DNA of 58,014 bases from Nitrospirota bacterium. Lineage in GTDB: Bacteria > Nitrospirota > Thermodesulfovibrionia > Thermodesulfovibrionales > JdFR-85. The notes under the pieces were generated by a model. That model saw nothing but the letters and a program-made list of their open reading frames with translations. It did not search any database and was not told the DNA's origin. Positions 31,886 through 40,277 of the stretch are shown piece by piece. The stretch's first letter is position 1, and every line of letters starts with the position of its first letter. Location: contig JAYWMQ010000012.1 of the NCBI GenBank assembly GCA_035873375.1, positions 1-58,014 on the forward strand, read 5' to 3'. The translations under genes were made by a program, and so were the position numbers.

Positions 31886-34366
31886 TCATTCGAATGCAAG
31901 CATCGAGCGGTATTCTTCTGGAAACGGGACGGCCTTTCCGGTGCCCAGGTCGTAGGCAGTCCTTGTGATGATCTCGTCCTTCATGGCCTCGTTAAGGTCT
32001 TTAAAGTATGCCGAGTATCCCGAGACCCTCACCAGGAGCTCAGGATATTTTTCAGGATTATTCTTGGCGTCAATAAGGTCTTCGTAAGACATTATATTGA
32101 ACTGTACATGGAGGCCTCCGTAACGGAAGTAGGACTCGACGGCCTGTGCAAAGGTTTTTATGTCACCGTTGTTTTTTACTCTCGGGTATTTCAGGTTCAG
32201 GGCCTCGCCGCTCGGGATGCAGAGACCGTCGAGTCCGCCCACGGCCTTGAGACAGGCCGAGAGGTCACCTGCCGCCTGTGAGACTGGAGTAATGCCGCTC
32301 GCAAAGACCTTGTAAGCCTTTCGACCGTTAGGAAGGGCTCCCGACAGTTTCCCCTGTCCTGCATGGTTGGTCATCGTCCAGTAGCCCGGCCTGTATTTGC
32401 CGCCCCTGTAGTTTGTATGCCCCTGGTAGAAGTTGTACAGGAAGCGGATCAGGTTCTGCGAGTTTTTGACGGCGATGGGATCGTTGGTGCCGTATTTTGG
32501 TGTTTTGTATACAAGGTAAGCGTGAAGCTTTTCGTTTCCTTCGAAGTTGTCCCTGAGCGCCTGCAGCAGTTCGGCAAAGGTGCATTTTCTGTCGATGAAG
32601 ACCGCCTTCTCTATGGCGCTGAGGGAGTCCACGGTGTCCGCAAACCCGATGTGTGTGGCGCCTGAGGAGTTGTAGGTTGCACCCCCATGGATAAGGTCCT
32701 TGCCTTTTTTTATGGGACCTTCAAAGAACGCCGACAGCAGCGGGGTGGGGAGTATCTCCTGGTGGACACGGCCGAAATACTCGTTCAGCTTTATCGCCTC
32801 TCCTATGAGCCATTTCAATTGAGACTCAAAGGCCTCCCGGAACTCGTCAAAACTTGCAAACCCGGCCGGGTCCCCGGTCTTCGGGCCTATCTGTTCATCG
32901 CCCGTTGCAGGCCTCTTGCCGTTGTACAGGGTGAGCTCCAGGGTGGAGACGAGGTTGAATATGATCGAGCTTGATGCGTCATAGCTCCTTCCTGCTGAGG
33001 CGAGCTCCACGCAGCCGATTATAGCGTAATCCCTTGCGTGCTCTGTTGATGTGCCCTGGTTTTCGAGGACTTTTATATCCACGATATCATTATGGAAGGC
33101 AGGAACGGACCTTGTGTTGACGATCACCTCGGCTACCCTGTCACGATACTCTTCCGTGTTCTTTTCGTAATGGTACCTCGCGTTCAGGCTCGGGTCCCTC
33201 AGTTTCAGGAGTTCCGTGACCCGCAGCATGACATAAGTGAGGTCGTTGACGGCATCCTCCCCGTTTTCGTCAACACCCCCGACAGTGACTGCCGGGACTG
33301 TTCCCGCACCACCGAAGAGTTCTTCCGAGGTCTCGGGTACGAGGTTGGTGTTGTCATTGAGCTTGAGCCAGAGGCAGCCGATGAGTTCCATGGCCTCCTT
33401 GACGGTGAGTATGCCGTTGTCTATATCGTTACGATAATACTTGTAGAGCACCTGATCAAGCCTTCCCGGGCTTATCGCCATGTTTATGTTTTCAGCATGT
33501 ACGGCCACTTGGCAGATCCACAGGGAGTTGACAGCCTCCCGGAAGGTACTCGCCGGTTTTGCAGGTACCCTGGCGCATATCCCGCTCATCTTCAGAAGGT
33601 TCTCCCTCCGTGACGGGTCTTTTTCAACCCTCGCGAGTTCAGCCGCCTTTTTGCTCAGGTTCCCGGCGTAATCGAGGACTCCCTTCATGACCGTCTGTAC
33701 TGCCTGGTAGAACGCAAGACTCTGCCTGTCGCCGGGTGTATTTACTCCCTTGTCCCTGACTTCCACCTCCCCTGTCCCGGCCTCCTCGATGATTCCCTCG
33801 ATTCCCTTGCCGAGGACCTTTTTGTAGTCGGGGACTGTATGAGAGAGGGTGCCTGCCTTGCTTGCAAGGAAGAAGACTATACGCTCGAAGAGTCTCATGC
33901 AGTCGGGGTTGTTGAATTTCTTTCTCGTGTATTCAAGGATATTGCGTTCCATCCAGTAGGGGAATATATCGAAGTTCAGCTCCCCGGCATCTTCCCTGGA
34001 GAGGATCAGGGGGTTTTTCCCCCTTGTGCTTATGGTGTCGAGCTCCGGCCAGATGGTCATCCCCGTAAGCTCCTGGTAGACAGGTGCACCGAAGGGCTTT
34101 GATGTTGTGCTCCCTGCAAGCAGGTTATCATCGAAGAAGACCGGTTTCCTGTTTGACAGGAAATAGGCTACTGCCTTTGCATACCTCGTCTCCATGGGTT
34201 CATCCGGGGAAGACATGTCTCTGAGGTAGCGGGTGGTGTACCTTGCCCTTTCAATGCAGACCTCCGGCCTGGTTTTAAGGAGATTCTCTCTCAAGGTTCT
34301 GAGGAGATCCAGGTTCTCTAAGGTATACTCACGTAACCTGATGTCTTTTAAAGTCGTAACGCTCAT
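31886..34366 (-). CDS. Glycyl radical enzyme of the dehydratase/lyase/decarboxylase branch, substrate unknown
   Basis: The 826-residue protein starts at ATG 34366 behind GGGAGG. The glycyl radical loop RVSGYSAYF places the radical at Gly783, and the active-site thiyl residue is Cys452 in IIGCVEL with Glu454 two residues on, the Cys-x-Glu arrangement of CutC, glycerol dehydratase, isethionate lyase and arylacetate decarboxylases; pyruvate formate-lyase has Cys-Cys instead. The ISPGRLDQVLYKYY segment near 325 is typical. The sequence after the motif (ASAGRSYDASSS) differs from the PQxPGK(T) that I recall for CutC and relatives, so I do not assign a substrate. Activase, lipid-binding protein and two membrane proteins accompany it. 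Confidence 0.88.
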   Translation of the reverse strand: MSVTTLKDIRLREYTLENLDLLRTLRENLLKTRPEVCIERARYTTRYLRDMSSPDEPMETRYAKAVAYFLSNRKPVFFDDNLLAGSTTSKPFGAPVYQELTGMTIWPELDTISTRGKNPLILSREDAGELNFDIFPYWMERNILEYTRKKFNNPDCMRLFERIVFFLASKAGTLSHTVPDYKKVLGKGIEGIIEEAGTGEVEVRDKGVNTPGDRQSLAFYQAVQTVMKGVLDYAGNLSKKAAELARVEKDPSRRENLLKMSGICARVPAKPASTFREAVNSLWICQVAVHAENINMAISPGRLDQVLYKYYRNDIDNGILTVKEAMELIGCLWLKLNDNTNLVPETSEELFGGAGTVPAVTVGGVDENGEDAVNDLTYVMLRVTELLKLRDPSLNARYHYEKNTEEYRDRVAEVIVNTRSVPAFHNDIVDIKVLENQGTSTEHARDYAIIGCVELASAGRSYDASSSIIFNLVSTLELTLYNGKRPATGDEQIGPKTGDPAGFASFDEFREAFESQLKWLIGEAIKLNEYFGRVHQEILPTPLLSAFFEGPIKKGKDLIHGGATYNSSGATHIGFADTVDSLSAIEKAVFIDRKCTFAELLQALRDNFEGNEKLHAYLVYKTPKYGTNDPIAVKNSQNLIRFLYNFYQGHTNYRGGKYRPGYWTMTNHAGQGKLSGALPNGRKAYKVFASGITPVSQAAGDLSACLKAVGGLDGLCIPSGEALNLKYPRVKNNGDIKTFAQAVESYFRYGGLHVQFNIMSYEDLIDAKNNPEKYPELLVRVSGYSAYFKDLNEAMKDEIITRTAYDLGTGKAVPFPEEYRSMLAFE

Positions 34367-34446
34367 AATGTCCTCCCGGTCTCTCTCCGCCGGCGTGACG
34401 TGGTGAAGCCTTTTGCCGGACGCGGTAATTGTTTTCAGTCGGTACT

Positions 34447-35007
34447 TCAGTCGGTACTTATGTTGCGAACATATAAATAGCATCCTGCCAGAGATCCCCA
34501 GAAAAATACGGTAAGGACGAGCCAGTATATGAAGAACGGGTTGTCCAGGAAAGAGACAAAGTCGGCATTCCTGTAATTCTCATAAGTGGTGGCAATGTTA
34601 AAAGTAATATCGCGGGTTAGGTAGACTATCAAGAGAATAAGTATTAAAAAAGATATATATGACGCCCTCAGCAACGATGTCCTGCCCCTCTCTATCAGGA
34701 GACGTCCTGACTCAAAACCGGCAATGGTCGGTATGAAGGACATTGCGATTAACATGAATGCCGAAAGTGCCAGGTAAGGTGTTCCCTGGACATTATCTAC
34801 CCATTTCCAGAAGTAATTTGTTTCCCACGCAGGCCAGCCGAGGAAAAAGTATATTATCACCGGCGTGGTTATCAGGTAGGCGAATGTTATCGCTATGGCC
34901 CTGATCCTGGAGACCGTTACCGTATCTCCTCTCGTAACGGCATCTCTCGATGCATCGGCAATGACCTGGCCTGCAACGATTCCTACGGGTATATCGATTA
35001 ACAGCAT
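34447..35007 (-). CDS. Small polytopic membrane protein, paralogue 1 of the glycyl radical locus
   Basis: From ATG 35007, with GGAGGG in front, the product is 186 residues with about five membrane helices. It starts LLIDIPVGIVAGQVIADASR and carries GWPAWETNYFWKW after the second helix. The protein encoded just upstream has the same two landmarks, so they are paralogues. I know no family name. Such a pair could form a heteromeric membrane complex, for example for substrate or product transport; that is inference from the operon only. Confidence 0.6.
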   Translation of the reverse strand: MLLIDIPVGIVAGQVIADASRDAVTRGDTVTVSRIRAIAITFAYLITTPVIIYFFLGWPAWETNYFWKWVDNVQGTPYLALSAFMLIAMSFIPTIAGFESGRLLIERGRTSLLRASYISFLILILLIVYLTRDITFNIATTYENYRNADFVSFLDNPFFIYWLVLTVFFWGSLAGCYLYVRNISTD

Positions 35008-35063
35008 CCCTATCCCTCCTTGATGTTGCTCTATGGTTAGCAGATTAACAGCCTGTTTAGGAG

Positions 35064-35639
35064 TTATTCCGCTATCTTGCCGGAAAACCTCTTTATCCAG
35101 ATACCGAATATCACGGACGTGACGACGAAATACCCCATTACGGCAAGCCATGACCAGAAGAACGAAGGGGTGTTGAAGAGGGTGGTTGTTTCATTCGGGA
35201 CTGCATGGAACTCATTATACGTTCCGATATGGTACCACGTTAAGGGCCAAAGTATGAAGGGTAGCAGGGTTGCAATAACGCTCAGCACGGATAACAGCTT
35301 GACGGTTCCCTCTTTGCCTCGCCGGTAGAGGGCGTGTCCTGTGAAATAACTTCCGGTGCCGAGCAGGATCATGGAGATATTGAATGCTATGTAAAAGAAC
35401 GCCACCGGTGGATTGAAGGCAGGTTTCTCGATCCATTTCCACCAGTACATGGATTCCCAGGCCGGCCATCCGATGAGCAGGAACATTCCAACAGGAGCAA
35501 AAAAGAGTGCAAAATACAGGCTGATCGGGCCAGTCAGCCTGTTGGTAAAGATATTTTCCTCTTTCTTCAGATACTTCTTGCTCAAAAGTGCGAAGATCTG
35601 TCCTGCCGCAATTGCCCCGGGTATATCTACCTGTATCAT
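35064..35639 (-). CDS. Small polytopic membrane protein, paralogue 2 of the glycyl radical locus
   Basis: The 191-residue protein starts at ATG 35639 with TGGAGGAAAAG in front and has about five membrane helices. Shared landmarks with its neighbour are VDIPGAIAAGQIFALLSK at the N-terminus and GWPAWESMYWWKW after the second helix. It is the first gene of the presumed operon (this gene, its paralogue, glycyl radical enzyme, SCP2-like gene, activase). No catalytic motif is seen. Confidence 0.6.
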   Translation of the reverse strand: MIQVDIPGAIAAGQIFALLSKKYLKKEENIFTNRLTGPISLYFALFFAPVGMFLLIGWPAWESMYWWKWIEKPAFNPPVAFFYIAFNISMILLGTGSYFTGHALYRRGKEGTVKLLSVLSVIATLLPFILWPLTWYHIGTYNEFHAVPNETTTLFNTPSFFWSWLAVMGYFVVTSVIFGIWIKRFSGKIAE

Positions 35640-35984
35640 CTTTTCCTCCAGAGTAGTGAAGTTGTTTGGTCTTTTTTATGTCAAATCCGACTGCCCAAGG
35701 GGATGTCATTTTTGAAAAATGAATAATTTCAAGAGGTTTAAATCGATCTTATTTAATAGTATCAGTCTCCGGCGTCTAAGTTCTTGACCTCTTTTGCTTT
35801 TCTTTTGACCTATTTTGCTTTTGGCGAAGGCTGGTTATAATCAGGTAGGCTATCTTTTTTTGTGGGCTGACCTGTGATCGCTTCAGCATTACGATTAATC
35901 TGCTTCTATTCCTTGCATTGGGATGTTCTCCAGCCCGTTCAATTCCTCTATTCCGCTCCCTTTCCAATAGCGGGGCCGGTGCGG
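35640..35984. other. 345-base gap upstream of the glycyl radical operon
   Basis: No gene is apparent. The part near the operon should hold its promoter; TTGACA occurs at about 35680-35685 on the minus strand but without a well-placed -10. About 35780-35830 is a pyrimidine-rich stretch (TTCTTGACCTCTTTTGCTTT and following) resembling the interior of the element at 30219-30356. An AraC-type regulator is encoded just beyond, so binding sites for it are expected here, though I could not pick out a repeat. Confidence 0.4.
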
Positions 35985-36803
35985 TCAATTAAGGCTGTAG
36001 CCCTTCGGTTTTTCTTTGCATAAGTGCTTGAAGTGAGAGAAGGGGCTCTTCTTTTTCCGTAGCGACTTCTTGTAAACCCTCGGAGAGGTCTTCATTATCC
36101 TCTTGAACGTCCTTGTGAAGTGGAACTGATTTGTGAAGCCGCATGCAAAGGCGATGTCACTCATGGAGAGGCCGTCTTCCCTGAGCATCTTTATAGCCTT
36201 GGAGATACGCAGTCTGTTTACATACATGATGAATGTGATGCCGGTTTCCTTCTTGAAAGTCCTCTCGAAGCATGATATGCTCTTCCCCGCCTCTTTGGCG
36301 ATCTCGGAAAGTTTTATGCGGCTGGTGTAGTTTTTATTGATATATCTGATTGCCCTGTGGATGCTGCTCCAGGGACTTTGAGGTAACTCCTCGGTGACGT
36401 GGTTAATGCCTAATGCAGCTCTGATGCTCTTTTTCAACTCGCACATGACAAGGGGTTTTTTGAAATAATCTTTTACCCCAAGCCGGAAAACAGTGACTGC
36501 GAGCTCTTCAGAACCGCAGCGGGTTACTATGATTACCGGCACAGCGGGTTTGACATATCTGAAGAATTGAAGCAGTTCCGTGCATGAGCTATCGCCAAAA
36601 TGATCAAGAAGCACAAGGTCTATGTCATTCCGGAGGAAAGACTCACAAATTTTATCCTGATAGGTTTCAACGATTACACTGCACTCTCTCAGTGAAGAAA
36701 CAAGACCCTTGTGGTATTGCCCTGCATCTGAATCTATCAGTAGTATGCGGTGTTTTCCCTCTAAGCCGTTTGATTTAATGGTGTTTCTCCCTCTAAATGA
36801 CAA
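35985..36803 (-). CDS. Response regulator with AraC-type DNA-binding domain
   Basis: The 272-residue protein has a receiver (about 18-130) with acidic residues at the start (LLIDSDA), acceptor Asp67 in LVLLDHFG and a Lys in DYFKKP, then an AraC/XylS double helix-turn-helix (about 148-250) with IKLSEIAKEAGKSISCFERT and MSDIAFACGFTNQFHFTRTF. It is encoded upstream of the glycyl radical operon on the same strand and is the likely regulator of that locus. No cognate kinase is adjacent. The basic tail (KKSLRKKKSPFSHFKHL) is unusual. Confidence 0.88.
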   Translation of the reverse strand: MSFRGRNTIKSNGLEGKHRILLIDSDAGQYHKGLVSSLRECSVIVETYQDKICESFLRNDIDLVLLDHFGDSSCTELLQFFRYVKPAVPVIIVTRCGSEELAVTVFRLGVKDYFKKPLVMCELKKSIRAALGINHVTEELPQSPWSSIHRAIRYINKNYTSRIKLSEIAKEAGKSISCFERTFKKETGITFIMYVNRLRISKAIKMLREDGLSMSDIAFACGFTNQFHFTRTFKRIMKTSPRVYKKSLRKKKSPFSHFKHLCKEKPKGYSLN

Positions 36804-36996
36804 AGCCGGCTGTCTGTTTCAGAGAAAAAGACTCTATATTTATAGTAAGCATAGCATGGAAATAAGCAGGAATTCAATCTGTCCGTGACTGCCTGCCCGG
36901 TTTCCGATATCTGAGGACAGCAATATGATTTTGTGGTCGGTTTTTAATCCCGGGGTTTAATATAGGGCTCTTATGGAAAGGTTTTTTCCGGAAAGC

Positions 36997-37023
36997 TAAA
37001 GTTTTTCAGAGAGTGGCCGATAT
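36997..37023 (+). promoter_or_regulatory. Sigma-28 (FliA) promoter of flagellin
   Basis: TAAAGTTT (36997-37004), an 11-base spacer, and GCCGATAT (37016-37023) match the FliA consensus TAAAGTTT-N11-GCCGATAA at all but the last base. Transcription should start near 37030, giving a 5' leader of about 190 bases before fliC. Confidence 0.93.
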
Positions 37024-37054
37024 GAAAACTGGAAGTAGATGGCGAAGGTCCGGA

Positions 37055-37065
37055 AAGGAGGTGAT
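37055..37065 (+). promoter_or_regulatory. Perfect anti-16S sequence near the 5' end of the flagellin mRNA, without an ORF
   Basis: AAGGAGGTGAT (37055-37065) is complementary over 11 bases to the conserved 3' end of 16S rRNA, yet only a few codons (GTG ATT AGG ATT TAT AAT TGA) follow and fliC starts 158 bases later with its own GGAGG. It lies about 25 bases from the predicted transcription start. Position and strength resemble STAB-SD elements that protect mRNAs in Bacillus by binding 30S subunits. Confidence 0.5.
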
Positions 37066-37171
37066 TAGGATTTATAATTGACGATTGATGATTGATGATT
37101 TTTTTTCAACTAAAAAATCGACAATCCGAAATCGAAGATTGCAAATGGGACCTGAAGCTGCAGTTTTTAAA

Positions 37172-37190
37172 TGATAGCCGGATGCTATCA
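37172..37190 (+). promoter_or_regulatory. Hairpin just upstream of the flagellin ribosome binding site
   Basis: TGATAGC (37172-37178) pairs with GCTATCA (37184-37190) over a 5-base loop, ending 21 bases before GGAGG. It may shape translation or stability of the flagellin mRNA. Short stem, so modest confidence. Confidence 0.45.
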
Positions 37191-37222
37191 AAAGCACAAA
37201 CAACTTTACACGGAGGTAAAAA

Positions 37223-38065
37223 ATGGCATTAGTAATCAACACAAATATAGCATCCCTGGTTGCACAGAGAAACCTTGCAGTAAACAATTCAGCACTTAGC
37301 AAGTCCGTACAGAGGCTGTCATCAGGTTTGAGGATTAACTCGGCAGCAGATGATGCGGCAGGTCTCTCCATTTCCGAGAAATTGACGGCGCAGATAAGGA
37401 GTATAGCCGTTGCTGTCAGAAACTCTCAGGATGGTGTTAGCCTTTCTCAGGTTGCTGAAGGCGGACTGACGGAGATCGGTAGTATCCTTACAAGGATGAG
37501 AGAGTTGGCTGAGCAGTCTTCCAATGGTACACTCGGTACCAGTGAGAGGTCTGCACTGGACAACGAATACTCACAGTTGATAAGTGAAATCGACAGGATA
37601 TCCAATGTCACGGAGTTTAACGGGATCAAGCTTCTTGATGGCTCCCAGAGTTCAACCGGCGTAACCCTGCAGGTTGGTTTTCAGAACACTGCTAACGACA
37701 GAATTAACTTCTTCTCGGGTGTTGCAGCTACAGATACCGCTAATCTCGGGATTACGGGTGCCTTTGCCACCATCTCATCAGCCGGCAATGCACAATCAGC
37801 CCTGACACAGATTGACGCTGCTATAAGCACTGTAGCGCTAAGGAGGGGCACACTCGGAGCAATTCAGAACAGGCTGGACTCAACTGTATCCAACCTTAGG
37901 GTAGCTTCAGAGAATCTTACAGCAGCTAATTCACGCATAAGAGACGCTGATTTTGCCTATGAGACTGCACAGTTTACGAAAAATCAGATACTCGTCCAGG
38001 CTGCAACATCAATCCTGGCACAGGCCAATGTCTTGCCACAGAATGCCTTACAGCTTTTGAGGTAA
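37223..38065 (+). CDS. fliC: Flagellin
   Basis: Flagellin builds the filament. The 280-residue protein has the conserved N-terminal D0/D1 region (INTNIASLVAQRNLAVNNSA, QRLSSGLRINSAADDAAGLS) and C-terminal D1/D0 region (SRIRDADFAYETAQFTKNQI, LAQANVLPQNALQLLR) with only a short variable middle, so it is a compact flagellin lacking outer domains. The ATG has CGGAGG 8 bases ahead. It is transcribed from the sigma-28 promoter at 36997 and followed by a strong stem-loop. The Ser/Thr-rich middle (about 140-195) would be the target for the glycosylation genes downstream. Confidence 0.96.
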   Translation: MALVINTNIASLVAQRNLAVNNSALSKSVQRLSSGLRINSAADDAAGLSISEKLTAQIRSIAVAVRNSQDGVSLSQVAEGGLTEIGSILTRMRELAEQSSNGTLGTSERSALDNEYSQLISEIDRISNVTEFNGIKLLDGSQSSTGVTLQVGFQNTANDRINFFSGVAATDTANLGITGAFATISSAGNAQSALTQIDAAISTVALRRGTLGAIQNRLDSTVSNLRVASENLTAANSRIRDADFAYETAQFTKNQILVQAATSILAQANVLPQNALQLLR

Positions 38066-38075
38066 ATTTTCCTGT

Positions 38076-38106
38076 TGTGGACGGTTTCACCCTGAAACCG
38101 TCCACA
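38076..38106 (+). terminator. Stem-loop between fliC and flaG
   Basis: TGTGGACGGTTTCA (38076-38089) and TGAAACCGTCCACA (38093-38106) form a perfect 14-bp stem with a 3-base loop, 10 bases after the flagellin stop. No U-run follows, so it may act as a partial terminator or as a 3' stabiliser that leaves flagellin mRNA in excess over flaG-fliD. Confidence 0.75.
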
Positions 38107-38122
38107 TACACCAAGGTAGAGG

Positions 38123-38476
38123 ATGATGATTATCAGTAACAACAATAAAATTATATTTCCGGCAAGTCAATCCAGGGATGGTAGTGATAAACCTGCCGGG
38201 ATGAATCTTGATGTACAAAAAAATAAGGAAACCAACCCTGTCAAAAAGGGTGACGCTGATAAACTGAAAGAGAAAGAAAGGGCTGAGGCTTTAATAAATA
38301 GATTTATGGACAGGACAATCCGCCTGGAGGTAGACAATGAATTGCATCGGGTGATAATCAAGCTTATTGATAAGAAAAGTGGGGAGATTATACGACAGAT
38401 ACCCCCTGAAGAGCTCATTGAGCTTGCTAAAAAGATGAGAAGTGCTGAGGGTGTATTTCTTGATAAGGAGGTGTAG
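38123..38476 (+). CDS. flaG: FlaG-family flagellar protein
   Basis: The 117-residue product ends with the FlaG domain: LEVDNELHRVIIKLIDKKSGEIIRQIPPEEL (about 72-101) is the family signature. The N-terminal half is Lys/Asp-rich and disordered. FlaG proteins affect filament length and are commonly encoded between flagellin and fliD, as here. It ends 2 bases before fliD. No strong ribosome binding site is visible at ATG 38123; GAGG lies 3 bases away. Confidence 0.88.
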   Translation: MMIISNNNKIIFPASQSRDGSDKPAGMNLDVQKNKETNPVKKGDADKLKEKERAEALINRFMDRTIRLEVDNELHRVIIKLIDKKSGEIIRQIPPEELIELAKKMRSAEGVFLDKEV

Positions 38477-38478
38477 TA

Positions 38479-39843
38479 ATGTCTGTTATAGCTTCAGTAG
38501 GCCTGTCTTCAGGAATAAATTATGATCAACTGATTAACAATTTATTAAATATACAAAGACTACCCCTGTACAGATTTCAGAACAAACAGGCCGGATACAA
38601 CGATAAGATAAGTGTTTATAATGAACTCTCTGCAAAACTTTCAACATTCATGAGTGCGGCCGATACCCTGAAGTCTGAAAGCAGTTTTTATGTCAAGACA
38701 TCATCTGTCAGTGATTCAAGCGTGTTTGAGGCTACAGTTAGTAACTCTGCGGCTACGGGGAACTATTCCGTAATCATAACTGCACTGGCATCCGGTGAGA
38801 AAGAAGTCCACAGTGGTGTGGCATCATCCACAACGGTTGTAAACGACAGCGGTGCAGACCAGTCTTTTCAATATACCTATGCAGGGACGCAGAGTACCCT
38901 CACTGTTACGGACGGCACTACACTGGAAGGACTTCGTGACCTCATTAACAATGACACCGGCAACCCCGGCATCACTGCTACGCTCCTTTATGACGGTTCA
39001 TCCTACCGGCTCGTGTTGACCGGGGATGATACAGGGAGCACAAACACTGTTACAATTGATGCCGGAACAACTATAGACGGTGTTAATACAACAGTAGACC
39101 TTACGAGTACAACCTTCACAGAGACCAAGACGGCCAGTGATGCAAGCTTTAGCGTTGACGGTATTTCCATGACCAGAAGCTCAAATACTGTTACCGATGC
39201 AATGACCGGTGTTACTCTCACACTCAAGAATGCTGGATCTGCCACACTCTCGGTAACGAATGATACAGATACCATAAGCCAGAATGTTCAATCCTTTGTG
39301 GATGCCTATAATGATATTGTCTCTTATGTCTCTGCAAACTCCGCATATAATGCAAATAGCCACGTGGGTAATCCACTCTTTGGAGAGTCAACATCGAGGC
39401 TCATTTTAAACAGATTGAGCAGTATTATTACAAACAGGGCGTCAGGGCTTCCGGAAGACCTCAGAGCCCTTTCACAGCTTGGCGTATCCACGAACAGAGA
39501 CGGTACCCTTTCGCTGGATACCGGTACGCTGGGCAGTAAATTATCAACAGACCTTGGAGGTGTTGAAAACCTATTTACTGATAGCACAAGCGGGATAGCC
39601 ATCCAGCTCTATAATTACATTGATGATGCAACCGATTCTATTGATGGGGCCATTACAATCAGGATAGATGGTCTTGAGTCGCTTGTGGGAGATATTTCGG
39701 ATGATATCCTTGATCTTGAGGCTAAATTGAGCAGGACAGAGGAGAGTCTGAGAAGACAATTTTCCGCACTGGAGTCACTCCTCTCCGGATTGACATCCCA
39801 GAGCACTTTTTTAACCAATCTGACAAACGTGTGGAACCAATAA
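38479..39843 (+). CDS. fliD: Flagellar filament cap protein FliD
   Basis: FliD caps the filament and folds incoming flagellin. The 454-residue product starts VIASVGLSSGINYDQLINNL, the FliD_N pattern, contains the IN-type repeat stretch and FliD_C with VQSFVDAYNDIVSYV near 270-284, and ends with a coiled coil (LRRQFSALESLLSGL) and LTNLTNVWNQ. Start ATG 38479 follows AAGGAGG. The central region is rich in Ser/Thr. It overlaps nothing; fliS begins 20 bases later. Confidence 0.92.
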   Translation: MSVIASVGLSSGINYDQLINNLLNIQRLPLYRFQNKQAGYNDKISVYNELSAKLSTFMSAADTLKSESSFYVKTSSVSDSSVFEATVSNSAATGNYSVIITALASGEKEVHSGVASSTTVVNDSGADQSFQYTYAGTQSTLTVTDGTTLEGLRDLINNDTGNPGITATLLYDGSSYRLVLTGDDTGSTNTVTIDAGTTIDGVNTTVDLTSTTFTETKTASDASFSVDGISMTRSSNTVTDAMTGVTLTLKNAGSATLSVTNDTDTISQNVQSFVDAYNDIVSYVSANSAYNANSHVGNPLFGESTSRLILNRLSSIITNRASGLPEDLRALSQLGVSTNRDGTLSLDTGTLGSKLSTDLGGVENLFTDSTSGIAIQLYNYIDDATDSIDGAITIRIDGLESLVGDISDDILDLEAKLSRTEESLRRQFSALESLLSGLTSQSTFLTNLTNVWNQ

Positions 39844-39863
39844 AGAAAAAAAAGGAGGTAGAA

Positions 39864-40277
39864 ATGCAACAGGCTTTAGAGTACAGAAGGACAGAGGTTA
39901 ATACGTCGGATAATGTCAGGATTATATCTCTCCTGTATGATGGTGGCATCAATTTTATCAGGATGGCAAGAAAGAGGCTGGAGGAAGGAGACATTGCGGG
40001 GAAGGGACTTTTTATCGGCAAAGCCACTGGAGTTGTGGCAGAGCTGTCAAGTTCATTAAATATGGAGGCGGGTGGTGAGATAGCCGGAAACCTCAGGAGG
40101 CTGTACGATTATATTCTCGACAGGCTCCTCTATGCAAATCTGAAGAACGATCCCATAGCATTTGAGGAGGCGGAAAAAGTTCTCGATATTCTCAGAAGTG
40201 CATGGAAGGAGATGGAAAACGGAAAAGCAAGTGCTACAGGTACGGTAAATAATGCCGGGATGGAGCTCAGGATATGA
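39864..40277 (+). CDS. fliS: Flagellin chaperone FliS
   Basis: FliS binds the flagellin C-terminus before export. I set the start at ATG 39864 (AAAGGAGG in front), giving 137 residues; the frame extends further upstream into fliD. The family pattern is clear: ALEYRRTEVNTSDNVRIISLLYDGGINFI and LNMEAGGEIAGNLRRLYDYI. The stop overlaps the next start by 4 bases. Confidence 0.93.
   Translation: MQQALEYRRTEVNTSDNVRIISLLYDGGINFIRMARKRLEEGDIAGKGLFIGKATGVVAELSSSLNMEAGGEIAGNLRRLYDYILDRLLYANLKNDPIAFEEAEKVLDILRSAWKEMENGKASATGTVNNAGMELRI

Noticed and set aside
31886-34366. Assignment as pyruvate formate-lyase
   Set aside because: The active site has a single Cys followed by Val-Glu, not the Cys-Cys pair of pyruvate formate-lyase, and the activase has two additional ferredoxin clusters.
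37071-37098. Short GATTGATGATT direct repeats in the flagellin leader, considered as a CRISPR or iteron array
   Set aside because: Only two or three very short units with no spacers; a simple-sequence stretch.
37072-37371. Minus-strand frame of 99 codons across the flagellin leader
   Set aside because: It is antisense to the leader and to the conserved flagellin start and shows no features of its own.
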